Shown piece by piece: positions 37,566 to 46,723 of a DNA stretch of 61,520 bases. Source of the DNA: Bacteroidota bacterium (lineage in GTDB: Bacteria > Bacteroidota > Bacteroidia > Chitinophagales > LD1); NCBI GenBank assembly GCA_947479455.1, contig CANJZE010000023.1, positions 1 to 61,520 on the forward strand. The letters are read 5' to 3'. A program made the position numbers and the translations under genes. Position 1 is the stretch's first letter, and every line of letters begins with the position of its first letter. The notes below the pieces were generated by a model that did no database searches, had not been told where the DNA came from, and was given only the letters and a program-made list of their open reading frames with translations.

Positions 37566-37633
37566 TTTCAATGTTCGAAAATAAATGTTTTTTTAGCCTT
37601 GCAACACTTCACGTTATTCAATCCACAAAAAAA

Positions 37634-38596
37634 ATGAAATCTGTTTTAGTAACCGGCTGTGCAGGTTTTATTGGCAGTACCTTGTGTAATGAGTTATTGA
37701 ATCAAGGTTATCGGGTAGTTGGTATTGATAATTTGGACCCTTTCTATCCTCGCGCTTTGAAAGAAAAAAATTTGAACACTTGTCTTTCCAACAATTCTTT
37801 TAAGTTTTACGAGAGTGATATTTCCGACAAAACAGTCTTGGGTAAAATAAATGATTCAGTTGATGCGGTCATTCACTTAGCGGCAAAAGTAGGTGTTCGT
37901 CCTTCGTTGAACAACCCGCTTGAATACATCCAAACCAATATTATTGGCACCCAAAACATTTTGAATTGGATGTATGAACGCAACTTAAAGAAATTAGTTT
38001 TTGCTTCTTCCTCTTCGGTTTACGGTAACGATACGCCTGTTCCATTTTCTGAAGCTGCTCATGTTGACCACCCCATTTCGCCTTATGCGTTTACAAAAAA
38101 AGCGGCTGAGTTACTGAACCATACTTACCATTCTCTTTATCAGTTTGATATTGTAAACCTGCGTTTTTTTACCGTGTATGGTGAGCGACAGCGACCAGAT
38201 TTGGCTGTATACAAATTCGTAGATGCTATATTTAAAAAGCGAGCAATTACGATGTATGGCCAAGGAGATACTTCGCGCGATTATACTTATGTGCAGGATA
38301 CGGTGGCGGGAATTATTGCCGCGCTTCATTACGTTTTTGAAAACAAAAATGTTTTTGAAGTAGCAAATTTAGGAAACAACCATCCCGTTTCGCTTAAGGA
38401 ATTAGTAGAAACGATTTATGAATTGATAGGGGAAGAACCAAATATTCGCTATGAACCTAAACAAGCTGGCGATGTGGATGTAACGTTTGCCGATATTTCA
38501 AAAGCAAAAAAATTATTTAGTTACAATCCGCAAACAAGTTTACGCCAAGGCTTGACAAATTTTATTGTTTGGTACAGAACACAACAAATTAACTGA
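37634..38596 (+). CDS. NAD-dependent sugar epimerase, UDP-glucuronate 4-epimerase-like, 320 aa
   Basis: An extended short-chain dehydrogenase. VTGCAGFIGS at residues 6-15 gives the NAD-binding G-x-x-G-x-x-G. ASSSSVYGN carries the active-site Ser, and SPYAFTKK the catalytic Y-x-x-x-K. RFFTVYGERQRPD, GQGDTSRDYTYV and the tail FIVWYRT match the UDP-glucuronate 4-epimerase branch (UDP-GlcA to UDP-GalA) better than GalE or RmlB. The ATG at 37634 is chosen because the upstream 21 codons from 37571 overlap the divergent gene. It opens the plus-strand group with the dioxygenase and the aldo/keto reductase. Confidence 0.85.
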   Translation: MKSVLVTGCAGFIGSTLCNELLNQGYRVVGIDNLDPFYPRALKEKNLNTCLSNNSFKFYESDISDKTVLGKINDSVDAVIHLAAKVGVRPSLNNPLEYIQTNIIGTQNILNWMYERNLKKLVFASSSSVYGNDTPVPFSEAAHVDHPISPYAFTKKAAELLNHTYHSLYQFDIVNLRFFTVYGERQRPDLAVYKFVDAIFKKRAITMYGQGDTSRDYTYVQDTVAGIIAALHYVFENKNVFEVANLGNNHPVSLKELVETIYELIGEEPNIRYEPKQAGDVDVTFADISKAKKLFSYNPQTSLRQGLTNFIVWYRTQQIN

Positions 38597-38648
38597 GGAG
38601 TATCATCAGTAAAATAATTTTTCAAAAAATTATTTTTACAACAAAATC

Positions 38649-39428
38649 ATGCTTATGCAATTTTTCACAGCCGTGCCTTTTACCAATGCCGAAGAAACCA
38701 CTCGAAACATTAAAGCTGCTTTAGCCACAACGAAAGTGGTTCAACTTCTTTCTGCTCCGCCCGAAATTGACATGAAACAATTTTTTGAAGGGCTGGCTGA
38801 TAGCATAGGCAACTATTATGATGTAAATGAAGATTTGGAAACAGGCGGCATTCAGGAAGGAAGATGGATTGATATTACTTACGACCCGAACGTGCCTAAC
38901 CGTTATCGTTCCAGCAATACACGTCAGCCGCTTCATACCGATGCCTCGTATTATCCTATTGATAACAACATTCAATATTTCTACTGTGCTTCGCACGCTT
39001 ACTTGGGCGGAGCTACCACCTTCATTGATACAAAGTTGATTGTAGAATCTTTGTTGATAGATGGTCGCGAAGATTTGTTGAATCGCTTGCAGGAAACGCC
39101 TGTGCATTTTTCAAAATTTGTGCGAAACAAAACCAAACCTATTTTAATGAAGGATGGTGATGACTGGCGCGTAAATTTTAATTACTACTGCCTCGACAAA
39201 AATATTTCCTCGGAAGTAAAAGCACTGGCCGATGAGTTTTTCGAATTTTTAGAAACCAGAATTCAGAACGCTGGATTGTTTACTCCTGTGAATTTGCAAA
39301 AACGCGAAGCCGTTTTCTTTCACGATGAAAAAGTAATGCACGGTCGCAACGCATTTTTTGCACGCACACCCGCAGAACGTAGCTTAATCAAAGGCACCAT
39401 TATAGAATGGGAAAACCGCTTAAGTTGA
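38649..39428 (+). CDS. Fe(II)/2-oxoglutarate-dependent TauD/TfdA-like dioxygenase, 259 aa
   Basis: The iron-binding facial triad is visible: His96 and Asp98 in QPLHTDASYY and His231 in VMHGRNAF. Arg239 and Arg244 in FARTPAERSLIKG are placed to bind 2-oxoglutarate. The family oxidises or hydroxylates small molecules such as taurine, sulfonates, amino acids or natural products. The substrate here is unknown. It has only 52 bp to the epimerase gene and overlaps the aldo/keto reductase by 22 nt, which ties the three together. A dioxygenase in the middle of a polysaccharide locus is unusual. Confidence 0.85.
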   Translation: MLMQFFTAVPFTNAEETTRNIKAALATTKVVQLLSAPPEIDMKQFFEGLADSIGNYYDVNEDLETGGIQEGRWIDITYDPNVPNRYRSSNTRQPLHTDASYYPIDNNIQYFYCASHAYLGGATTFIDTKLIVESLLIDGREDLLNRLQETPVHFSKFVRNKTKPILMKDGDDWRVNFNYYCLDKNISSEVKALADEFFEFLETRIQNAGLFTPVNLQKREAVFFHDEKVMHGRNAFFARTPAERSLIKGTIIEWENRLS

Positions 39429-40357
39429 AATTGAAACACGCCATGGGTTTTGGCACCTGGCAGTTGGGTGGCGAAACACAATTCGGCAATAGGCAAACGG
39501 GTTGGGGAAAAATTGATGAGCAGGAAGCGGTACGAGCTATTCATTATGCGCTCGAAAACGGAATCGAATTTTTCGACACAGCCGATGCTTACGGCAAAGG
39601 AAAATCAGAAATTATTTTGGGCAACGCTTTTAAGCAAAAGCAAAATTATCATCCCGTTGTTTGCACAAAAGTTGGTTCGCGTTGGGATATTGACGGAAGT
39701 TTCTATCAAGATTTTTCTCCTGTTTGGATTGAGCAGGCGGTTCTCGCTTCCTTAAAAAGATTGCAACTTGAAAATATTGACACACTTCTTCTTCATAGCC
39801 CCGATGTAAATTTCGATTGGCAGAATTATGATTTATCTTTTTTTGAAAAACTGATTGGGCGCGGAATAATTAACCGTTATGGTGTTAGTGTAAAAGCTAC
39901 AGCCGCTATTCCTCCAATTCAAAAACAAAAAGTAGGCTCTGTGATTGAAGCAATCTTCAATGTAGTGGATAGACGATTGAAAAACTTTGCTGACAACAGT
40001 TTCGATTTCATTGCACGCGTTCCTTTGTGTTCGGGTTTTCTTACACAAAAAACCTTTACTGAAATTCCGAATTTTAGCAGCACCGATATTCGACAATACA
40101 TTCCCGATACAGACAAAAATTGGTTGGTAGAAAATATTCGCAAGCTCATTTTTCTCAACGATTTAGAAGGCGGCATTGAAGTTTCTGCTTTACGGTTTTG
40201 TTTAACTCACCCGTTTGTGAATGTTTGCGTTCCCGGTATGTATAAAGTAAAACACGTGGATAGTGTTATCAAAGCTATCGAGCTAGGAAAACTTTCGGAC
40301 GAAATAATTTTAAAGGTGGAAGAAGCAATGGTGGGTTTGCCACCGGGTTGGACGTAA
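39407..40357 (+). CDS. aldo/keto reductase, 316 aa
   Basis: A TIM-barrel NADPH oxidoreductase with all four catalytic residues: Asp57 and Tyr62 in FFDTADAYGKGKSE, Lys88 in VVCTKVG and His130 in LLLHSPD. VCVPGMYKVKHVD near the end contacts NADPH. The start overlaps the dioxygenase gene by 22 nt, so the two are translationally coupled. It is probably the reducing partner that handles a carbonyl made by the dioxygenase or the epimerase-type enzyme; this is inferred. The stop is 4 bp from the convergent GT2 gene. Confidence 0.92.
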   Translation: MGKPLKLKLKHAMGFGTWQLGGETQFGNRQTGWGKIDEQEAVRAIHYALENGIEFFDTADAYGKGKSEIILGNAFKQKQNYHPVVCTKVGSRWDIDGSFYQDFSPVWIEQAVLASLKRLQLENIDTLLLHSPDVNFDWQNYDLSFFEKLIGRGIINRYGVSVKATAAIPPIQKQKVGSVIEAIFNVVDRRLKNFADNSFDFIARVPLCSGFLTQKTFTEIPNFSSTDIRQYIPDTDKNWLVENIRKLIFLNDLEGGIEVSALRFCLTHPFVNVCVPGMYKVKHVDSVIKAIELGKLSDEIILKVEEAMVGLPPGWT

Positions 40358-40360
40358 CCT

Positions 40361-41374
40361 TTACGGCTGCTTCAACACGTTTACATTTTTGTAAACCTTT
40401 TCAAACATCTGCGAATACTGTGCTTTCAATTTCCACAGCTCACTAATCTCTCCGCGCATTCCATAGTAGCGCAACACATCTTCGTTTCCTTCTTCGTTTA
40501 ATTTCCCAATAACAGTGATATAAAATTTAAAGGTTGCTTTTGCTTTATGAAGCCAAGTATCGAACCAAAAAGACAAGCGAAGATTTTGATTTGGCACACG
40601 ATTGTTTTTTTCTACATACCGGTAAGCGTAGGTATAAATATTGGTGCGCCCGAAACCGAAATACAATTTTTTCAAATAGTCCCAACTCATTCTTCCGGTG
40701 GTCATCAAATGTTTAAATTTTAAATCGCGGCTATACCACACTTCTTTTCCGAAGTAGCGCGCGAGATAACACCACTCGGTATCTCCTCCCGAAATCAACT
40801 GTCCTCCGCTTCTGTCAGAAAGTACATTCTGAATTCCTGAATTGAAAAGTTGCTGCAAAAAAGATTTGCGAACCGTAAATCCCGCACCATAAACTTCTGT
40901 CACTTTCGATAAACTTTCTTTGGAAGCAGACTGGTCGCCTACAGCAAAATTCTTTTCCAACTTTTTAAACCATGATGGTTCTATACTTTCGAAAACAGCC
41001 TCACCCATTCCACCGAGGATAGCGATTTGCTCATTTGCCTTCATAATTTCAAAAACCCCTTGCACATAATTTTCGGCCAGCCAATTATCATCATCGCAAT
41101 AAAGCAGGCAATCAAATTTAGAAACCGAAAACCCTTTTCGTCTGGCGCTTGAAAGCCCAGCAGTGTTTTCTTTTACGACCTGAAACAGAATGGAAGATTT
41201 TTGTAAAATTTCATTGGCGAGATCAAACGTGTTGTCTGTAGAAGCATTGTCGACTATAATAAGTTCCCAGGCAAAACTGTTATCGGTCTTTTGCCGAACA
41301 ATATGATTTATAGTATCATGCAATCGCGCAACGCTATTGTAACAACACACAATTATGGAAACCCCTGCACCCAT
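40361..41374 (-). CDS. GT2-family glycosyltransferase, 337 aa
   Basis: VSIIVCCYNSVARLHDTINHIV opens the fold. LIIVDNASTDNT and LLYCDDDNWLAENYV hold the nucleotide and D-x-D sites. SARRKGF and GGDTEWCYLARYFGKEVWY are further GT2 patterns. It ends a minus-strand run reaching from 52228 to 40361; the gap to the next gene is 3 bp. Confidence 0.92.
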   Translation of the reverse strand: MGAGVSIIVCCYNSVARLHDTINHIVRQKTDNSFAWELIIVDNASTDNTFDLANEILQKSSILFQVVKENTAGLSSARRKGFSVSKFDCLLYCDDDNWLAENYVQGVFEIMKANEQIAILGGMGEAVFESIEPSWFKKLEKNFAVGDQSASKESLSKVTEVYGAGFTVRKSFLQQLFNSGIQNVLSDRSGGQLISGGDTEWCYLARYFGKEVWYSRDLKFKHLMTTGRMSWDYLKKLYFGFGRTNIYTYAYRYVEKNNRVPNQNLRLSFWFDTWLHKAKATFKFYITVIGKLNEEGNEDVLRYYGMRGEISELWKLKAQYSQMFEKVYKNVNVLKQP

Positions 41375-41377
41375 TCG

Positions 41378-42331
41378 TTACTTTAATAATTTTTGATACA
41401 AACTGTAAATAGGTTTGGGTAAATAATTGTTGATGATAAAACCCTTTACTAAATCAAGGTGTTTTGCGGGGCGAAGAAAAACTATTCCACGAAGGGCTCG
41501 TTGATAGGCTTCTGAATCAGGAGTATTCCCTTTTAGCAATCGCATGTAAAGTGTTTCCAGTCGGTCAGCCATTTCGCGTTTAAATTTTCCTTGCGTGAAT
41601 TCGTTAAAGTTATTGAGCACAAAAATCATATCCAACTCAAAAGCATTTTGTTTACTGCGCCAGTTGAGCTGCGAAATTCCTCCTTCATGCAAACGATAAA
41701 CGCTCATTACCTCGGCCATGTAATAGAACGGAGCACGAGAAATGAGAAGTAGGTAAACCAAAAAATCAATACACTTTACGCGCACATCGGTCCAATCGGG
41801 AAACTGCGGCAGCATATTTTTTCTAAACACCACCGAGCCGGTTTGAACAAATCCCGCACTCCGCAAATATTCATTCAAAGTAAAAACACTGCTTTCTTTG
41901 AGATGAAGAAATCCATCCTTTTGTTGAACACCTTGCTCGAAAATAGCAGCTATATCATGCGCTACAAAAGAGAGGTGTTTGTTTTTATCGAGGAAGTCAG
42001 CTTGCTTTTGTAGTTTGTTTTCATCAGTCCAATAATCATCGCCTTCTAACAAAGCAATGAATTCTCCTTTGCAAGCGCCTATGCTACTCACCCAATTCAG
42101 CGTCATGCCTACATTCTTCTCCAACACATTCAAACGAATTTTATCGGGATATTTTGCGGCATACTCTTTTACAATTTCTGCTGTGCCATCGGTGCTGCAA
42201 TCATCGCTTACCACAATCTCCATATCAAAATCGCATCGCTGCATTAGCACGCTGTCGAGTGCTTGGCGCACAAAGTTTGCGTGGTTATAGGTAATGAAAC
42301 AAACACTTAGTTTTGGCGACATAAAACTCAT
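41378..42331 (-). CDS. GT2-family glycosyltransferase, 317 aa
   Basis: LSVCFITYNHANFVRQALDSVLMQ, VVSDDCSTDGT and ALLEGDDYWTDENKL give the GT-A fold, nucleotide and metal sites. E-G-D-D-Y-W is the form found in many capsule GT2 enzymes. The start codon shares a base with the stop of the formyltransferase upstream (42331), a sign of translational coupling. Confidence 0.92.
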   Translation of the reverse strand: MSFMSPKLSVCFITYNHANFVRQALDSVLMQRCDFDMEIVVSDDCSTDGTAEIVKEYAAKYPDKIRLNVLEKNVGMTLNWVSSIGACKGEFIALLEGDDYWTDENKLQKQADFLDKNKHLSFVAHDIAAIFEQGVQQKDGFLHLKESSVFTLNEYLRSAGFVQTGSVVFRKNMLPQFPDWTDVRVKCIDFLVYLLLISRAPFYYMAEVMSVYRLHEGGISQLNWRSKQNAFELDMIFVLNNFNEFTQGKFKREMADRLETLYMRLLKGNTPDSEAYQRALRGIVFLRPAKHLDLVKGFIINNYLPKPIYSLYQKLLK

Positions 42332-43080
42332 TACTTCTTTTTCCCCTTTTCAAGATTAACACTCACATAAATCTTCTCTCCTGTTTCGGGATGGGTGAAC
42401 CACGCGTTTTTGTATTCGCCATGTGTAAGCGCGCGCAGGCGGTCAATCGCTTCGCCCATCGTCAGTTCTTCTTTTAAATTCAGTTCACACAAAGCATTAA
42501 AGTCCTTCTTCAAATTCACATTGCCTTCTTCTGCGGGCAAAATTGTTATGTAACTATTGTTCAGAATTGCTGGAAGAAATTCTCTAAGCAATTCAATTTC
42601 GGTCTGCACAATTTTATTGTAAACGTCAATTGATGTTTCCCAAATTTCACCAGTTACTTTTTTTTGCGCAATGATGGCACCGTGGTCAAGCTGCTCGTCA
42701 ATTTCATGAATGGTTGCCCCAAACGGCAAACCATTTAAAATAGAAAACACCTGCGGAAACCAGCCGCGGTTGTAGGGGTTATAACCCGGGTGAACGTTAA
42801 TACACTTGACTGCTTTCACCATTTCGGCAGGAAAAAGTTGTTTGCAGTGTAGCGAAATAATGAGGTCGTAGTTTTTGATTACGGTTTGCCATTCTTCTTT
42901 CAACTGGATAGAACTAATCTTTACCGGCAACGAATTGTTGTTGAGCAATGCCGCGTTAACTGACGAGCACCGGTAATCAAACGCAATGCCCTCAAACTTT
43001 TTCACCAACGAACAAAACCCGTTGATGAGAAAAAAATTATCGGAGATGATGAGAATGTTTTTGTAATGATACATGGTCAT
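42331..43080 (-). CDS. vioF: dTDP-4-amino-4,6-dideoxyglucose formyltransferase-like (VioF type)
   Basis: A formyltransferase fold with the catalytic triad Asn95 and His97 (INVHPGYNPYNRG) and Asp132 (QLDHGAI). The linked phrases GWFPQVFSI, PFGATIHEIDEQLDHG and WETSIDVYNKIVQ match the sugar N-formyltransferases that make dTDP-Qui4NFo. The C-terminal 60 residues form the extra domain of that subgroup. A VioA-type aminotransferase at 49750-50841 in the same operon supports the call. The RmlA and RmlB steps that supply the 4-keto sugar are not in the window. ATG-ACC-ATG offers two starts. Confidence 0.75.
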   Translation of the reverse strand: MTMYHYKNILIISDNFFLINGFCSLVKKFEGIAFDYRCSSVNAALLNNNSLPVKISSIQLKEEWQTVIKNYDLIISLHCKQLFPAEMVKAVKCINVHPGYNPYNRGWFPQVFSILNGLPFGATIHEIDEQLDHGAIIAQKKVTGEIWETSIDVYNKIVQTEIELLREFLPAILNNSYITILPAEEGNVNLKKDFNALCELNLKEELTMGEAIDRLRALTHGEYKNAWFTHPETGEKIYVSVNLEKGKKK

Positions 43081-43084
43081 TCAA

Positions 43085-44131
43085 TTATTTACTTTGCGTG
43101 AGTTGCAGAAAAGTTGATGACATTGCTTGTGTATACAATCTTGCCCCTTCAACATTTACATGGCCCAAGTCATAAGCATATCGCAGTTCATAAAACTGCG
43201 GATAGTTGTAGGGGTCACCAATATCAATTCGGTTTTCGGCTGGTAATGATTTAAAAACAGGGATCACATTTCTATAGTGTGTTTCTTCAAGTTTTGGCGG
43301 TAGAACAAAAATCACGGTCACTCCAAATTCTTTTCCTTCATCAATCATTTGTTTAGCAATAGTAGAATAGGTTTCATTCAGTTTCCCTACCGATTCGGTG
43401 GTACGAAAAATTTCTTGGGTATTACGGTGCAACACATTTAGTTGGTCGGTGTGTTTCAACAGTTCTAAATGAGGGTTGGTGGTTTTACCCTGCAAAACAA
43501 AATTGAGAGTAGTATCGTTGTTCTGCAGCGGAACAAAAAAATTACCGCAAACAACATGGCTGTGTTGTTGGTTTTGTTTGAACGGCATTACTTCATTCAG
43601 CGAGTTAAAATGCAAAACACATTCCATCCAGTTTATGGTGTGTGCCATACTCCCCGCCACTTTTCGATAAACAGGATAAGCCGATTGCCATAAACTTTTT
43701 AGAGAAGTAAAGTACGTTGATGTGCTGTAATAATATTTTTTACGCAGCGTATGCAGATTAACCGCATCAAAAGTGTCTACATCACAAAGTTCCACCAGTA
43801 TATACTTGGCGTGCAAATTTTTAATGCGTAAAATATTTTCAAACTCATAATGCAGTTCAGGAATGGTCATGGCATCAATACCAAAATTAAAAGTGTGTGT
43901 GCTATTGATATTTTGGTTAAGGGAGTCAAAATACTCGGGATTGATTTGACGAAAAACACGGCTTGAGCCCATGAGTACTGTGTTGTATTGTGCTGCATTT
44001 TTTTCGAGGCATTGTTCTTTTCCATAAAAATTTCCCCAGGAAAACGGCAGTTTTATAAACGAAAAAATCAGTTGGTTAATAATTACCGCAACTAACAAAA
44101 GCACCCCTGTTTTAAAAAACAATTTTTTCAT
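43085..44131 (-). CDS. SGNH/AlgX-like protein paired with the MBOAT acyltransferase, 348 aa
   Basis: A single N-terminal membrane helix (FFKTGVLLLVAVIINQLIF) places the rest outside the cytoplasmic membrane. VLMGSSRVFRQ is the catalytic Ser block. YDLGHVNVEGARLY near the end carries the Asp and His of an SGNH triad. In AlgI/AlgX-like and DltB/DltD-like systems such a protein takes the acyl group from the MBOAT partner and puts it on the glycan. The MBOAT gene starts 3 bp upstream on the same strand. Overall identity to named families is low. Confidence 0.7.
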   Translation of the reverse strand: MKKLFFKTGVLLLVAVIINQLIFSFIKLPFSWGNFYGKEQCLEKNAAQYNTVLMGSSRVFRQINPEYFDSLNQNINSTHTFNFGIDAMTIPELHYEFENILRIKNLHAKYILVELCDVDTFDAVNLHTLRKKYYYSTSTYFTSLKSLWQSAYPVYRKVAGSMAHTINWMECVLHFNSLNEVMPFKQNQQHSHVVCGNFFVPLQNNDTTLNFVLQGKTTNPHLELLKHTDQLNVLHRNTQEIFRTTESVGKLNETYSTIAKQMIDEGKEFGVTVIFVLPPKLEETHYRNVIPVFKSLPAENRIDIGDPYNYPQFYELRYAYDLGHVNVEGARLYTQAMSSTFLQLTQSK

Positions 44132-44134
44132 TCT

Positions 44135-45580
44135 CTAAAATTGAAAATAGATGAATTGATGATTGCCTAAAATTCCGAAGTTTATAATCAGCAGTAAAAA
44201 CAATAGGTAAACTATCCACCGAACATATACGGTTTGTTTGTTCAACAAATAATTTACATCGCCTTTGCGCATAAGCCAATGCACCGCTTCCATTAGGCCT
44301 ATGAATAAAAAACAAAGCACAAAATTGTAAGTATCCTTACCTAGCATATACAAACCCAATTGCGCTTTCGATACGTGCAAACTGTTTTTGATAATGGTAA
44401 CAGCATCGCTAAAAGTAGCCGCTCTAAAAAAAATCCAGGCAAATGCTGCCAGGAAAAATGTGGAGGAAACCTGAATTAGTTTATTAAGAAAGGGAGTTTT
44501 TCCTAATCCAAGGTTTGCTCCCATCTTGCGCCTAAATGTTTTTGTGAACTCGCCTATAACTAAGTAGGCGCCATGTAGCGATCCCCAAATAACAAAGGTC
44601 CAATTAGCACCATGCCACAAGCCGCTAATCATAAACGTAATGAATTGATTAAAGTAGGTGCGCGATTTAGAAACTCTGTTTCCGCCTAATGAAATGTAGA
44701 GATAATCGCGAAACCAGGTGGAGAGTGAAATGTGCCAGCGTTTCCAAAATTCGGAAATTGATTTTGAAAAATATGGGCGATTAAAGTTCACCATTAAATC
44801 AAAGCCCATCACTTTTGCTGAGCCTAGAGCAATGTCGGAGTAGCCGCTGAAGTCACAAAAAATTTGAAACGAAAAAAAGATAGTAGCCAGAATAGTTTGA
44901 AAGCCGTGGTAATCGTTGGGGTGATTATAAACCGGATCTACAAACAGGGTGAGTCTATCGGCAATTACAATTTTTTTGAACATGCCCCATAGCATTAATC
45001 GCAAACCTTCAACCACTCGGGTATAATCAAAAACATGTTTTTCATAAAACTGATGTAGCATGTTTTGAGGTCGTTCGATGGGACCTGCCACCAGTTGCGG
45101 ATAGAACATTACATACAACGCATAAATTCCAAAATGACGTTCGGCTTTTTGGTGACCGCGATACACTTCAATAGTATAACTCATGGCCTGAAACGTATGA
45201 AACGAAAGACCGATGGGCAATAAAATACTTAAGTAAGGAATAGGATTGGTTGAACCGAACAAAGTGCACAAACCCGACAAATTGTTATTGAGAAAATTGA
45301 AGTACTTGAACACCGCAAGTACACCAATGTTGGCAATTAAACTGGCAATGAGCCACCATTTTTTTCGCTGCGCATTTTTTTCGTTCTCCAATAAAATACC
45401 CGCGTAGTAGTCAATGATGATGGTGAAAAATAGAATGAGAATGTAAACTGCTTTAAAAAACATGTAGAAGTAGCAACTGGCTGCCAGCAGCCACGCCCAT
45501 CGCGCCCGGTGCGGCAACAAGAAATAAATAATTGTTACGAGCGGAAAAAAAATTAAAAAGGTGAGTGAGTTGAAAAGCAT
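44135..45580 (-). CDS. MBOAT-family O-acyltransferase (AlgI/DltB-like), 481 aa
   Basis: About eleven membrane segments. WKRWHISLSTWFRDYLYISLGGNR is the family's long cytoplasmic loop; SGLWHGANWTFVIWG holds the invariant His that is essential in AlgI. The start MLFNSLTFLIFFPLVTIIYFLLP is typical. It would pass acetyl or a related acyl group across the membrane for glycan O-acylation. The small 3-bp spacing to the SGNH gene strongly suggests a functional pair. Confidence 0.93.
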   Translation of the reverse strand: MLFNSLTFLIFFPLVTIIYFLLPHRARWAWLLAASCYFYMFFKAVYILILFFTIIIDYYAGILLENEKNAQRKKWWLIASLIANIGVLAVFKYFNFLNNNLSGLCTLFGSTNPIPYLSILLPIGLSFHTFQAMSYTIEVYRGHQKAERHFGIYALYVMFYPQLVAGPIERPQNMLHQFYEKHVFDYTRVVEGLRLMLWGMFKKIVIADRLTLFVDPVYNHPNDYHGFQTILATIFFSFQIFCDFSGYSDIALGSAKVMGFDLMVNFNRPYFSKSISEFWKRWHISLSTWFRDYLYISLGGNRVSKSRTYFNQFITFMISGLWHGANWTFVIWGSLHGAYLVIGEFTKTFRRKMGANLGLGKTPFLNKLIQVSSTFFLAAFAWIFFRAATFSDAVTIIKNSLHVSKAQLGLYMLGKDTYNFVLCFLFIGLMEAVHWLMRKGDVNYLLNKQTVYVRWIVYLLFLLLIINFGILGNHQFIYFQF

Positions 45581-45589
45581 GGTTGAGTA

Positions 45590-46723
45590 TTACTGTTTGA
45601 GCAATCCTTTAGAACTTAATTCGGCCATGCTTTTTTCGTAATTGTCTTTTTCAATTTGCTGTGTGTTTACCCAATCGGCAAAAAGGCTTATTCCGGTTTC
45701 GAAATTTGTTTTAGGAACAAAATTTAATTTTGATTTTATTTTTTCCAGCGATGCAAAGTTATGGCGTATATCACCAATGCGATAATTGCCGGTGGTCTTT
45801 ATTTCTACAGTGGAACCATATAAGCGTCTTAATGTTTCAGCTACTGTTAACACCGAAGTGGCTATACCTGAGCCAACATTAAACACTTCGTAGTTGGCCT
45901 CAGGGTTTTCAATACCAAGAATAGTAGCGTTAACCACATCATCTACAAAAACAAAATCGCGGCTTTCTAATCCATCTTCAAACACATTGATGTGGTTGCC
46001 GTTTTTAATTTGTGTAGAAAAGATGGAAAGAATTCCGGTGTAAGGGTTTTTAAGCGATTGACCAGGGCCATAAACATTTTGATAGCGAAAAATGACCCAT
46101 GGAATTTTTGCCGCTGCGCACATCATGCTCACATATTGCTCCTGATTGTATTTGGTAATGCCGTATAGCGATAGCGGATTAATTCTTGAACTTTCATCGG
46201 TAGCCAAAACTTTTAAATCATTTCCGGTTTCGTCTATTGGTTCAAACTTTTTTTGTTGCATTTGCTGTTCGCTTCGCAGCGCAGGATAAACCACTTCACC
46301 TTTTGCATTCTCATACTTCCCTTCGCCATAAACCGCACGCGAAGAAGAAAGCACCACTTTTTCTACGGCATGTTTTTCATTTAGCAACACATCGAGTAAT
46401 GTTCCTGTGCCGGTGCAATTCACATCAATATATTTTTCGACTGAATACATGGATTGGCCAGTACCGGTTTCTGCAGCCAAATGAACAATAACATTTGCCT
46501 GTTTTACTGCAGCAATTAAACTTTCTCTATCGCGCACATCGGCTTCAATAAACGTAACCTTGTTCTTAATAGAATTGTATAAGGGCGATTGCTCTTTGCT
46601 ACCGTGAATTTGCGGAGATAGATTATCGAGCACTATTACTTCATAGCCTTTCTGCAAAAGTTGAAGCGAAAGGTTTGAGCCAATGAAACCAGCACCACCC
46701 GTTATTAAAATTTTTTTTGCCAT
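45590..46723 (-). CDS. NAD-dependent epimerase/dehydratase, dTDP-L-rhamnose 4-epimerase-like, 377 aa
   Basis: ITGGAGFIGS at residues 6-15 binds NAD; SSSRAVYGEG and SLYGITK carry the active-site Ser and Y-x-x-x-K. A long insertion between residues 145 and 185 (ALRSEQQMQQKKFEP...LKVLATDE) is the feature seen in WbiB/TalE-type dTDP-L-rhamnose 4-epimerases, which make dTDP-6-deoxy-L-talose. In many of them this insertion has a cysteine pair, which is absent here, so the call stays tentative. The stop overlaps nothing, but the start shares its first base with the stop of the fucosyltransferase gene. Confidence 0.75.
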   Translation of the reverse strand: MAKKILITGGAGFIGSNLSLQLLQKGYEVIVLDNLSPQIHGSKEQSPLYNSIKNKVTFIEADVRDRESLIAAVKQANVIVHLAAETGTGQSMYSVEKYIDVNCTGTGTLLDVLLNEKHAVEKVVLSSSRAVYGEGKYENAKGEVVYPALRSEQQMQQKKFEPIDETGNDLKVLATDESSRINPLSLYGITKYNQEQYVSMMCAAAKIPWVIFRYQNVYGPGQSLKNPYTGILSIFSTQIKNGNHINVFEDGLESRDFVFVDDVVNATILGIENPEANYEVFNVGSGIATSVLTVAETLRRLYGSTVEIKTTGNYRIGDIRHNFASLEKIKSKLNFVPKTNFETGISLFADWVNTQQIEKDNYEKSMAELSSKGLLKQ

